Shown one piece after another: positions 1 through 10,518 of a stretch of 64,000 nt of DNA (positions are counted from its first letter, which is position 1; every line of letters begins with the position of its first letter). The position numbers and the translations under genes were made by a program. Under the pieces are notes generated by a model. That model made no database searches. It saw only the letters and a list, made by a program, of their open reading frames with translations, and had not been told where the DNA came from. The stretch is from contig NC_026499.1 in the NCBI RefSeq assembly GCF_000328475.2, positions 1 to 64,000 on the forward strand. Reading direction: 5' to 3'. Source of the DNA: Mycosarcoma maydis. Its lineage: Eukaryota > Basidiomycota > Ustilaginomycetes > Ustilaginales.

Positions 1-1506
1 AGTCTGTTGGACTGAGCTATTGGCAGTCGGCTATAGAAGTGTGGTGTAGAATCGTGATACCGTGTGTGATCTTCACGCGCACCCTGCGTGTGACAGCCAG
101 AATCGTGAATGCCGACTCAGGAGCCTGTCGGGAATAAGCGCGTGCCACCCTGCAGCCACGCCTGTGACAACAGCGCGAGTGAGCCAACCTGGGGTTTCAG
201 AAATTAACGACTAAAGGATGGACGATCCGTCGCAGCCTTGAAACACGTCGCGGTCGCGTGCACAATAAACTAACCCAAGTTACGATTCATTCTCAGCCCT
301 CACGTGCCCAAACTCGAATGTGCTTGCTTCTCTGCGTTCTCGTCAGACTGCCTCAAACGCCAACCGAGCTCCTCAAGGCAGCCTATGAGCGAACAGACCA
401 CATGAGGTCGTACTTTCTTGGCTATTCAGCAGAAGCATCCGCCAAGAAATCGCGAGCACGAGAGTCGGCCAAGGGTTAGCTGCCCATGGCATGGCTATCC
501 GCGCTCGTCTATCCAAAGCAGACGTGCTTGAAAGGCGTGCAGTGCTGTATCTCGTCCACCAAGTGTGTCTTTCCGGTGACGTTGGATCGGATGTTGGGCT
601 TGCATCGGTAGAAGGGTTGGTCTTTACTAGCCCCAAGATCAAGTTCTTTACGGTACGCATGGAAGGTGTAGCGAAGGTGTGCGTCCCCACAGTACTTCTT
701 TGCAAGCTGACTCGCTAGATGAAGGTTGCTGCGACCGACCTCGGTCTTTGGGGGGTTTCGAGCGCGGGGGCGAGAGAGGTGCAACAGTAGCAATGTGAAC
801 AAAGACGAAAGCCAGCTGCTCTTCGGCAGATCCGAATTCAGCGAGGCTACTGTAGAGCTGCCAACCGATCTAGGAATTAAGTGTGGATGTGCGCGATATT
901 GCGATGTAGAATTGGATCTGCAAGCCAAATGCAACCCCAAATCGAATGCGGGCAAATGTACGGCGTCTGATCAGGGTGCAAGAAGAATGGTAAAGGCAGG
1001 AGGGCGAACTACGGAAAATGAATCAGCCTATGGTCGTAGAGGACCGAGGGTTCGATGCTGCTCAGCTGTGGTGAATATTCACGTTTGGATCATCTCAGAA
1101 ATGCGCCACCTAGTGCCTGGAAAAATGACTCATCCACGACGGTGATCTTACATAGTGGTTGACACGGGATCATCTCGCGTCGCATACATACGCAAAAGTT
1201 CGCCTTCGTGATTTACAATTGGGCTTTTTCGCCTATCGAAGCTACCAAAGCTTGGATTGAGTCACCTGTGACTGTCAACGTTGAGATCACACTACTCGCT
1301 TGTTCGAGCACGGGTGACAGCCAAAGGACACTCGCGAGTGGCCGTTAGCGATCGTGGCACAACTTTCGAGCCTTTGTTTTCCGTTTGGCGCCTTGCGTTT
1401 CGACCACCACCAACACCACGACCACCACCACCACTACTTGCACACCCATCTCTACCTCGAATCTGTTACACATTCCAATCCCGCGCAACATCACTTATCT
1501 CTCACA
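1..1506. other. Left-end spacer without a convincing gene
   Basis: No reading frame here has both an ATG start and recognisable protein features. On the minus strand, about 715 down to 509, an open frame ends in a short stretch with four cysteines (contexts KYCGDAH, YRCKPN, QHCTPF, HVCFG) that could be the tail of a decayed small secreted protein, but it has no ATG and no signal peptide in frame. The segment before 1507 is rich in CAC/ACC triplets (about 1404-1440). Otherwise nothing was identified. Confidence 0.5.
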
Positions 1507-4500
1507 ATGAGCAAAGGCCGCGGCAAGAAGCGCGCCCACACCGGAAGCGTCCGTGGAGAAACACCTCCTGGTGGGGATGAAGCCGCCTCAGCACCACCGC
1601 ACGCCGATCCTGAACAGCTGATCACAGCATTTGTGGATCGCCATTTCTCCGACCACTTTGCTTCAGAGAAATCGCCATCCGACCAAGACCTTATCCTTTC
1701 TCGTTTGCTCTCACAACGCCTGGCTCCAGTACACCCCAATGAATGTCATCTTGCTGGCGCCTTCGAGCTGTCTTCGCGAGTATCTCGAATCAGACACGCC
1801 CCTTTTCCTAGCTGCAGCACCCGCAACTCCCACCACTCCCCCCTCGACTAGCAGAGCGCTTCTTCCTACATTAGCTGATTCTCCTCGCACCAAACAAGCC
1901 AAAGACTCGGTCAACAAGCTCAAGCAGCTTGACTTATGGGATGATCTTCAACATTACCACCGCAAGCTTTGCAACCTGGACCATCCTGGCTTCGCAGTGT
2001 ACACCGCTAACTTTACCAATCTCATTTGGGAATCGCAGACCGAGTTAAAGGACATCATACCTGAGTTCGAGAAGATGACAGACGAATCGGGCGAAGACAA
2101 ATCGCTCGTAGAAATGGAGGTCAGCAACGTTTACTCGAATCTCGCCGCAAAACTCGCCTCCTACAGTGATGTGGACGAGGCACTGTCGCTTGTACTTGTT
2201 CACCTTGCACGTTCATTGCCCGCCCCTAAGCTGGGCATGGAAGGAGTGGATGCTAACGTTCGTTTCCCAGAGGAATTTGGCCGTGATTATTACGGTAATG
2301 CGCCAGACCGCTTCCTGCAGTTCGTCACTGAACACGATCAGAAGTTCAACAGGCTTAATCCAAGCGAAAGGCAAAATTTATTATCGAGGCACCCCCATCG
2401 TCCAGTCAAGCGGCACCGGCAAGTCGCGCCTGGTCTACGAATGTCGACATCGAACTCCTCTTCTCTATGTCTGCGTCCGAAAACGTACTTCCCGATGGAT
2501 TGTCCATGAAAGGCTATCCCTTTCCTGATCGTGGTGTACGTGCCTTTTTCGAAGAGGCTCAGAAGACTCACAAGGATAAGTGTAACCTTCAGATTGCCTG
2601 TTTCCTCGGCGCTTGGTTCTCGGAGCTTGCTCAACGCCTCGCCGAGCGGCCCACTCAGCAGCAAAAACACGACTATCTGATGCAGCTCAACCATCTCCAT
2701 CTGAAGGATGGTATCAATGCTGAACGCACCGACTTCTTCGAAACCGTTTCCGAGCGCGCTTCTGACACCCTCAAGCGTGCCGACAGCAGCTTTGACGAAA
2801 AGTCGAAACGTAATGAACTCTTCACCACTCACCTCAAATCGCCGCTTGCCGCCCTCGAACGAGAGATGAAGTGCATTATAGCTCACATGTACCCGCCCAA
2901 CGCCCCACGGCGGATCATCACCCACACCTCCTATCATTGTGGCCTTCGACGAGTGCGTCGAAACTCAACATCGAAAAAAACCCAGACATCAATCAGCTCA
3001 ACAGCCTCCGCCGCGCATGGAATTTGGATCAATACCCAACAAGCCAGCGCCAAGACCACGACGTTTTGGCTTGTGTTGATCAGTACCAGCAGCAGTGCGG
3101 CCGATTTTTGTCAAGCATGCCCACCGTGAACGTGTTATCATTGGCACTGCCTATTTTTCATCGGCGTTAGTTTTGACGTGCTGCTTTCACAGCAACCCAG
3201 CCTTTCTTGCGCCTCGCAAGCTTCTGCGGACTCTCACATCATTTACTACGGACGACCGCTGTGGAAGACATTCAATTCTGGAAGCCTCTGGGTGATGGCC
3301 AACCACAAATTGATGGGTGGCGAAGACTTTGCCATCCGCAAGACCGCCCACTGCTTCAGCATCTTGGCGTCTCGTCTCGCGCTAAGCCTTTCGCCGACTG
3401 AATCGCCAAACTCGGAACTCTTTGCAAGACAGAAGCAATTCGTCGACAGCACAGTAGATCGCCACATGCGCATTGTCACGCATGTTACCAGCGAGGGTGT
3501 CATGCACGTTGAATCTCCATCAGAGCCTGTGCTAGCCATCGCTGCTTCCAATATCATGCTGGCTCCCTACCTCCAGTCAGCTGAGAAAGCGAGAGGCTAC
3601 ACGTACGCAGACATCCTCAAGAAATTTCAGCAAGAATGCTTGCTCAACCCCGAGGTTCCCTTGGTGATGAGCAGTTTCGGTGAACTTGCCTCGCGGATCA
3701 TCTTGATGGTTGCTTGCGACGCCCGTGAAGCGCAAAAAAATCGAACAAACCGAGCCAAAGGAATCGTCGGACACCCAGCACGTGGGCGCCAGCATCTACG
3801 CCAAGCCCGTGCGTCTCGAAAGCGTTCTTGAGAACCTTGCCGACCTCGACGAAGCCAATCTCGCTGCGCTGCGCCAACGCCTTGAAGATGTCTACGATGC
3901 CGGCTCGCGCACCGAACGGCATGCGATTCCGTTCAGAGATCAGTTGCAGTCGGCTTCCGCTACGCTGCCGATGTGGATCAACTTTACGCATTTCGACTTG
4001 CTTCCCGAAGCGATCAACAAGATAACACCCGAATTTCTATGGCACTGCTGGAAGCGTGGAGTAGCCGTGCAAATGGCGCACACACAGCATGGCATCGATG
4101 GCATCATCCCGGTCTTTGTAGGTCATCTCGACCGGCCCTTCGTTGATGGTTCATCCACCGATGCCTCTAACATCACTCTTGAGCCCAGAGAGGGCGAGAG
4201 GCACGCTGCGCGCTACATGACCTACATTGCCTGGGAAGCAAAGAACCGAAGGGATCCACAGAGCACCACGGTCCCTGCTAGTTCAGCGCCTGTCGTTGCT
4301 GGACCGGTGATCAAGAGCGCCTCGATGGCACCGCCAAACGAGAAGCCACTGACCGAACAGGCTCTGTTGATCGTGCTTTTCGACCTTGGCACAAGCACCG
4401 GGTTCAAGAAAGCGCAAGACGGCTCTCGACCGCAAGTGACGCCTATTACCGGTCAACAGTGCCCTCGGCTGTGCATTCGGGGTTTGCTCGGCCCGCACGC

Positions 4501-4645
4501 TTACCCCTGTCTGGACCTTTTCGAGGCCCGTTCAACCTTGGTGGACATTCTGTCGTCTAGCTCTGATCCCGCACCAAACCCTCTCAACATCATCGAAAAG
4601 CCCATGTGGAATGAGCGCATCCAGCCCGTTTCGGATTCCATCTAG
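1507..4645 (+). pseudogene. Decayed P-loop NTPase with nuclease-like C-terminus
   Basis: I read this as one broken gene spread over all three plus frames. A basic start beginning MSKGRGKKRAHTG lies at 1507 in frame 1. Coding continues in frame 2 (about 1760-2370), then frame 0 through a Walker A motif SGTGKS at 2409-2426, then frame 1 (about 2485-2925). A Walker-B-like VAFDEC follows in frame 2 (2939-2956), then short pieces with further shifts to about 3230, frame 1 to about 3715, and finally an intact frame 2 block 3710-4645. That last block has HGIDGIIPV (Asp codon 4097) and IAWEAKN (Glu 4235, Lys 4241), a D...ExK spacing like the PD-(D/E)XK nuclease fold. An NTPase followed by such a nuclease resembles Crinkler-RHS-type proteins; that match is inference. 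With at least seven frame changes and no matching splice sites seen, a pseudogene is more likely than a spliced gene. Confidence 0.6.
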
Positions 4646-5075
4646 GGTGAGTTCGATTCTCGCCTGCTCTAGGGTCATCGCCAAAGTCAACGTTCAACAT
4701 CGTTCTGCAGGTTCAAGGCGCCACCAGCAATCACACACGTTTCTGTTTCTCTTTCTGACGCTTCCCCAAGCTCTCCCCTGACTTGCTTTTTGCAAGCAAT
4801 CACAGTGATAATGACAACGCAACGCACGGTATTCACGATTTGTATTCACCCAATTTATATCAGGAAAATAGATTGGATACCATGTGGAACTCAAGTTCAG
4901 TAAAGCGCATTGTGTTGTTGCTGCGTATTTCCTAATGGGAGCAGGAATAGGGTCGATGATCGATGTAGGAATTAAAGATGCGCGCGATCGGGGTGGAAAA
5001 CTAAATACACTGAGAAAATGATGCTACAAAAGAATACTGCTCCTGTGCAGCTACAGTGTGAAGAGTGTGCGTATT
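4646..5075. other. Spacer between pseudogene and secreted protein gene
   Basis: This 430-base stretch lies between the convergent ends of the NTPase pseudogene and the secreted protein gene. It is more AT-rich near its right end. No gene, repeat or RNA feature was recognised. Confidence 0.5.
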
Positions 5076-5738
5076 TCAGGCAAAGCTCACGTAGGTTGCT
5101 TTGTCTTCGCTGTATCCGGCACGGTATCCCATTTGCTTTGCATCGTCGGTTGGAGCCAAGATAGGCCAAGTATTGTTGTGCTCGACGTTTTCCGAGGTGT
5201 TGGACTTGCCAACGAGGGGAAGAAGATTATTGTACTTGAATTGGCTCATCCAGAATTGATTGGCCTGCGATTCATCATCGAAATCGCTCAATGGCACGAG
5301 TACAATGTCGGTCGGATTACTGGTAGGGTCGCGGATGCCTATACAGAAAGGAACACCATCGCGTCCGACATCTGCCAACAACTTGACCGGAGTGTTTTTG
5401 CCAAACTCTCCCTGGTGGCTAAAGTAGTTGAGCGCGGTCGAGTTGCATGAGACCTCAATCGGGGCCAATGGCTTAATGGTGCTGTCGTCAGGGTCGATCT
5501 TGACAACACGCAAAACATCCTTGCCGTCCTCGGTGAAGCTTTTGTAGCCCAGTTTGGGGGCGCCAACGATGTTACCGTAATTATAGTCTCCTGCAAAGAG
5601 ATGGCTATGATGATATTTGTTATCCCAATCGCACAGTAGCCGGGTGCGTTGTTGATCAAGCTGCTGAGCAGGAGCAGCATGGACTGTTGTGATGAAGAAG
5701 GCACCAAATACGGCGGAGAATAGGGTAATGATACGCAT
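5076..5738 (-). CDS. Small secreted protein of unknown function
   Basis: This is a 220-residue protein whose first 21 residues form a clear signal peptide: a basic start (MRI), a hydrophobic core with a double Phe, and a likely cleavage after VHA before APAQQ. The mature part has only three cysteines (about residues 36, 98 and 132) and several N-glycosylation sites (contexts CNST, SNTSE, NNTW). It has no transmembrane segment after the signal and no domain I recognise. The ATG at 5738 is the first in frame and directly precedes the signal peptide. A TATA-like AT-rich run (about 5815-5832) lies some 80-95 bases upstream. Its place in a gene-poor accessory region beside a pseudogene and transposon debris is typical of candidate secreted effectors in smuts, but an effector role is inference. 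It could equally be a cell-wall or housekeeping secreted protein. Confidence 0.8.
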   Translation of the reverse strand: MRIITLFSAVFGAFFITTVHAAPAQQLDQQRTRLLCDWDNKYHHSHLFAGDYNYGNIVGAPKLGYKSFTEDGKDVLRVVKIDPDDSTIKPLAPIEVSCNSTALNYFSHQGEFGKNTPVKLLADVGRDGVPFCIGIRDPTSNPTDIVLVPLSDFDDESQANQFWMSQFKYNNLLPLVGKSNTSENVEHNNTWPILAPTDDAKQMGYRAGYSEDKATYVSFA

Positions 5739-8401
5739 GCTGAAGAGGATGCAATGATTGTATGGAAGTGGATGGATGGGGTGTCTCGACTACTGGACGT
5801 AAAAGCAAATGTATGTATGTATATGTATATAAGTTAAGTATACTTAGTTCACCCTAGGGGGAACGCTAAAGCAGAAGCAGGCGATGGTCGGTATTTCCAA
5901 CCAAGATCAGGGGACTGTTTGTGACGCTGAAAACCCCTTTGTGCCAACTACTCACGACTTAAGCGCCCATTGCTGACAAGGCGGAAAGACAAAGAAGCGC
6001 AAAAGTGTTTCCCTCCGCAAAGTCTGACACGAACTCGCCGAGCGTGGTGCGATTCCTCGACGTGAGGGCTTTGGCTTGGATGACTACGGAATACCGAGTT
6101 CTAGCTTGCAATCGGATTCGGCTCGCGTCGGAAATCAGCGACGCAAAATTCACAGATTTGTGATTAAGTTACGTTGACTAACTGAGTTCGGTAATCCAAT
6201 CCCGGCGAATTCTATCTCACATCGCAACGTTCCGGTTCCGTGTCCAAATGCAATCCTCCTGTCATGTAGCGCCGGACCTTGAACAATTAGGAGGCAGATC
6301 CAACCAAATGATGTTGTGGCAGTGCATTCCGCCGATTCTAACTCTTGACTTGGAGCAAGAGCCTTAGCTGTGCCTCATCAGTTCGGGATTCCGTGGCAAC
6401 CCCTTACCGACTGCTGACGCTATGAGACTCGTGCTCGCTGCCTTCATCATTACCTCAAGTCGTTGTTCTGCAGGCTCTACTCTCCGACCGACACTGCGCG
6501 GCAAAAGGTCTTTCAAGAAACGATGGCATGTGTCACATTCCTGTGCCTTAAGACCGCAGTGTGTGCGTATGACGCAACAGGTTGGGGAATGTGTGATAGG
6601 ACTCGGTATCGGATGGATGCGATTAACGCTCCACCCAGCGGTGATGCGGCGTAGCTCGCTTCTAAATGGTGTTCAGCGCATATCGTGAGCGTTCTTGACG
6701 ACCGTGTTCTGCTATATGATGTCTAGTGTTGGTTGAGGTTCCGCCACGACGGTGGAGGTTCCGTCTGCAGTATAAATTCTGCGGTGCCAGTGTAGGCTCT
6801 GACGTCCGATAACGCTGATCCACAGGCCACGAGGCACAAGGGTATGTGGCAGCAATGTATTGGATTGCTGCACTAGTCGAACAAATGTAAGATAGTAGAT
6901 AGGAATCACAGTGGTGAGTAAACAGTACGTTATTGGAGAGTGGAAGAGATCCAGCTCATCCACAAGAAAGAAAGTGCTGTCTTATAAAATGTGTGCTCTG
7001 CACCCACGACCTGCGTGTGGCGACCCGCTGTCAGGAGTACGTCCTTTCATTTCCGACCTGTGCCACCTTGCAGGGCTACGACGTCTGTAACAATATGCCG
7101 CCCCACAAAGCTTTGCCTTAATGTTTATGTCACGCTGATGAAAATCACAAATGTGGCCAAAGCAGAAGCCATATCATTATAAGCTCAGTTCAGCGCGCTG
7201 CAGTAGGTGAAGAAGTGAGCTTGCCTAAGAATGGTGCTCGAGGTGGTGAAGATGGTGGTGGAGAGAGTAACTTGTTAGAACCGTCGGATTCAACAAAGTC
7301 GCTGAGACACTCGTGACGCGGCCTTCGCTCTCTTCCGACTTTCGCGCACAGTCACCCACGGTCTTCGGCTCTTTGCATGCTCGGCTTCCGACACAATGCT
7401 CCTCTTGATCCGTGTCGAGAAGACCTTGATTGGGCGTAATGCCGCCCATGGCCCACCCGCGTTGACCCCACCTTAAGCTGCCCGATTCGCACGCAGGCCC
7501 TTCTTCGCGGCTCGGTTCCATTCCAGACCATAGTAGAGACTTTCTGGCCAACTGCCTCAGCATCTCGACTCTTTCGTCTCTCCCCATCTGACCTTCTGCT
7601 GAGAATATTCGTGTTACCTAGACCGTGATTTTTTGCTGTTGCCGCGCCTGATTCCTTGTCCGGCGCAGAGAGCTCGACCTTACATTAACGATCTCCATAC
7701 ACGTGGAAGATTTGTCCCCATGTTTTCAGCTGCGCCAGGAAGTGTTGCAAGGCTCGCTCACTCACGATTGATTGATTGTGATTGAGTGAGTACACGTCAA
7801 ATCTGACGACTATTCACGATTGAATTTCGCATTGAACGGTCGGCTAGAAATGGTTGCGCCGAAGAAAGGTTTCCCCCGCAATTTTGTGTCTGGCAGGCTG
7901 TAGGGTCCGTGATCAAATAACAGTTTACAGCGTTCCAAGCTGCTTCTTCTCCGTCCTGAAGCCATCGAGCTGAAGATACAATGGTCGACCAAGAAGCGCC
8001 CCGCCATGTGGGCGTGCGGACGAACGAGGATGAAGCCAAAGCAGCCGTTGCTTACTCCGCCGTTGCGTATCACAGGAAGGCTCAGCCTCCTAGAAACGAA
8101 ATTGCGGGACCTAAGACAAGGAGGTCAGAAATCATCTTGGCGCAAGATGAATGTTGTGCGAAAAATAAAGGTCATACCCAAGATGAAAGTTGGGCGTCTC
8201 ATGAAGTCTTGCTGCGCAGCATACGCTCGAGGTTCAGACCTTAGAACGCAGAGACGTATCAATCACATCGTGAATTTAAAGACGCTCATTTTTGCATGCA
8301 GTTTCAGGTTGAGAAAATTAAGCGATCTTTTCACCATTTTCTTCTCTTGTACAAGACTGTCAAGAATTATGACGGGTTTTCCAAATCTGATTCTGATTCT
8401 G
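5739..8401. other. Gene-poor spacer, AT-rich promoter at left
   Basis: The left end holds the putative promoter of the secreted protein gene (GTATGTATATGTATATAAG region at 5811-5832). A possible 88-residue reading frame at 6422-6688 (+) begins MRLVLAAFIITSS, which looks like a signal peptide, but its remainder is arginine-rich and has no coding character, so I do not call it. A short imperfect repeat of GAGGTTCCG occurs at about 6734-6763. The dispersed ATTCACGATT motif appears once near 7812. No transposase, tRNA or other gene was recognised. Confidence 0.5.
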
Positions 8402-8602
8402 CTTTTTTATTTTATTATTTTCTTTACTGTCATACACTGACCCAAGCCAACAGAGGCTTATGCGGGAGCCAAGAATCATAAATACAGACAAAAGGTAACT
8501 GGACAGGTATTGGGGCAATGTGCTGTACGGATGTAATATATCCTCCCCTGCTTATTCATGATGCATGCGTAGGCAAGGGGGTCCGAACGACGTCTCGGCC
8601 GA
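8402..8602 (-). mobile_element. Inverted 3'-end fragment of a LINE element
   Basis: Bases 8431-8602 match, in reverse complement, the 3' untranslated end of the LINE copy that lies to the right (9791-9956). Shared blocks include the stretch around AAGCCAACAGAGGCTTATGC and the block CGAACGACGTCTCGGCCG. The T-rich run at 8402-8428 corresponds to the poly(A) tail of a minus-strand insertion. The two copies differ at scattered bases, so they are not a recent exact duplication. The fragment carries only the 3' end, consistent with severe 5' truncation. With the plus-strand copy it forms a head-to-head pair with tails pointing outward. Confidence 0.75.
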
Positions 8603-8776
8603 TAGGTGTGATTGATTATTCTCAACTGATTAAGAGTCTGAAGGCAGTGAGGCCCCGCCATAAGCCTGGTTGCCTTACATCGGTGGCTAAACCACTGGCC
8701 GGAGCTATGCCAATCGGGGATAACCCGTCGGGGTGTCAAACCCCCACCGCATCTTTCCGTACCCCGCACGATTCCC

Positions 8777-9712
8777 GGTCCGTCCAAGGACGAGGCGATC
8801 GCACTCCACAACCTCCTTGTGTCGCTATGTGCTGATACCTCCCGCAGGGTCTACACTGACGGCTCCCTCAAGGACGGACTGGCAGCTTACGCGTACTTCG
8901 CTTAGTCCGGCACCGAGACATGGGAGTTCGCAAAGGCCATCGGATCCGGCTCCACGGTCTACCGAGCCGAACTGCTTGCCATCCGTAAAGCCCTCGAGCA
9001 CGGGATTGCCAATGCTGGTGCCACGATTTTTTGTGACAACCGCGCCGCGGTCATTCACATCGATGCGAGGCCCAGTGACGACCCCGATATCTCCGCCATC
9101 CAACAGATGTCCTCCGGCCGGCGTGTCACCGTGGTCTGGATCCCTGGCCACCGAGATATACCGGGAAACGAAAGGGCGGATACCCTTGCCCAAGGAGCTG
9201 CCGATGATGCAATCGGATTTCCGGCGGACTACCGAGAGGAAGCTGCCGTCAGGCATGCTCTCCTCCGGAGGACAATGCAGGCCTGGACCAAGGCTTGGGA
9301 ATCAACCCCCCGGGGCTCAGAGCTCAAGGCTATCAATACCTTGAGAGTGGGCGAGACTGTCAGGCTATATAAACATCTCCCCAGGGATCAGGTTTCCATC
9401 CTGGCCCAGATCAGAACCGGGCCCGCGAGCACAAATTCTTACCTCAAGAAGCGCAAGGTCCCAGGAAAGACGGGCAAATGTGACCGATGCGGTTCTCGGG
9501 AGGACCGTCTCCACCTTCTTGTCTGCCGCAAACTAGCGCTGCCCCGAAGGAAACTTGAGGAGTCCCTCCGCCAGGCTGGTCACCTGGCCCGCAACCAGCG
9601 ACTTGTTTCCTTCAAACAGGTCCTCAATGAGCCAAAATTCGCTACAGCGGTGACTGCGTACTTGAGAGCGCGCTTTCCTGTACATGGTACACCACTGTCG
9701 CTCAGTCCATAA
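8777..9712 (+). pseudogene. LINE ORF2 C-terminal fragment (RNase H)
   Basis: The frame carries the RNase H1 active-site series: YTDGS (Asp codon 8858), YRAEL, FCDNRAA and the GHRDIPGNERAD motif around 9142-9180. One in-frame TAG at 8903-8905 interrupts the domain between the first and second acidic residues; from 8906 to the stop at 9712 the frame is open. After RNase H comes CDRCGSREDRLHLLVC, a C-x2-C-x7-H-x3-C knuckle common at the end of LINE ORF2 proteins. The left limit is approximate: coding similarity can be followed back to about 8777 (KDEAIALHNLL). Because of the stop and the missing reverse transcriptase it is a dead fragment. Confidence 0.8.
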
Positions 9713-9961
9713 CCTTCTCACTCCTTCACTCTCCGTTACCACACCTCAGTCCACCTTATTCCAGACACCAACATCCGGCAACACGGCCAACCGGCCGAGA
9801 CGTCGTTCGGACCCCCTTGCCCACCCATGCATCATAACTAAGCAGGGAAGGATTTGACCGTACAGCACCTTGACCCATCACATGACCCACTATCCACAAC
9901 CTGTACCTCTGATTCTTGGCTCCCGCATAAGCCTCTGTTGGCTTGGGTCGGTGTATGAAAT

Positions 9962-9982
9962 AAAAAAAAAAAAAAAAAAAAA
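9962..9982 (+). repeat. Poly(A) tail of LINE copy
   Basis: A run of 21 A follows the LINE 3' untranslated region directly. It marks the end of the plus-strand insertion. Confidence 0.85.
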
Positions 9983-10518
9983 TTGCTTTTTCCTTCTGTG
10001 CAAACCGCGCAAAGGTCGCTGGTTACCCCTTCATTCGCAATATTCGTGATTCTGACTAATTTTGGGCATTTTCTAGAGCCTGCACACGGACCTTAGTTCC
10101 GTAATGCGGCGAGATAGTTGGTAGTGCGGCTGCGTTGCCAGTGAATCCGGCATGGTTTGAGGCGGGACAGTTGAAAAATCCAGTCCAAGTCCGATTGGAA
10201 GTCTAGACTGCTTTTGGTACAGTGGATTAGCTTAGGGTTAGGGGCCCGACAGCTTCGCTCCACACCAACACTTTCGGTGAATTCGTGAATCTTGCTTCGA
10301 CCAGAACTCTGGATGTCGGCTGTTCTTACAGGAAGCTTTTTTGCTCATTCACGATATCCTGGAAACGAGATCCCATTCGACGCTTGCATGCATAACCATC
10401 ACATACGTGATTATCAGCAACGGCGTCGCGTCAACTTGGTTTTACGACCACCCAGCAGCAAACGTGAAAGTTGCCTGCAGCTCAGTCGCTGCTAAGTGAG
10501 GGCAACAAAGCTGCACCA
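9983..10518. promoter_or_regulatory. Upstream region of the antiporter gene, with telobox
   Basis: This stretch separates the LINE tail from the antiporter start codon. It contains a two-unit telobox TTAGGGTTAGGGG at 10232-10244, about 275 bases before the ATG. Such motifs can bind Myb-type telobox proteins in fungi; whether it acts here is inference. No TATA box was obvious. Confidence 0.4.

Larger units (their letters stand above)
8777..9982 (+). mobile_element. 5'-truncated LINE with RNase H domain and poly(A) tail
   Basis: This is the 3' end of a non-LTR retrotransposon. It contains the terminal RNase H domain, a C2HC knuckle, a 3' untranslated region and a 21-base poly(A) tail at 9962-9982. 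No reverse transcriptase or endonuclease domain is present in the window, so the copy is 5'-truncated and cannot move by itself. The 3' untranslated end is repeated in inverse orientation at 8431-8602. RNase H plus a CCHC-like knuckle at the end of the second reading frame fits Tad/I-like fungal LINEs; the exact clade is not decided here. Confidence 0.8.

Noticed and set aside
6422..6688. 88-codon frame with signal-like start
   Set aside because: Only the first 20 residues look like a protein; the rest is Arg/Cys-rich random sequence with no gene-like codon use.
8518..8835. 105-codon frame overlapping the LINE fragment
   Set aside because: It crosses the inverted 3' end and the body of the second copy in a non-RNase-H phase, so it cannot be a real gene.
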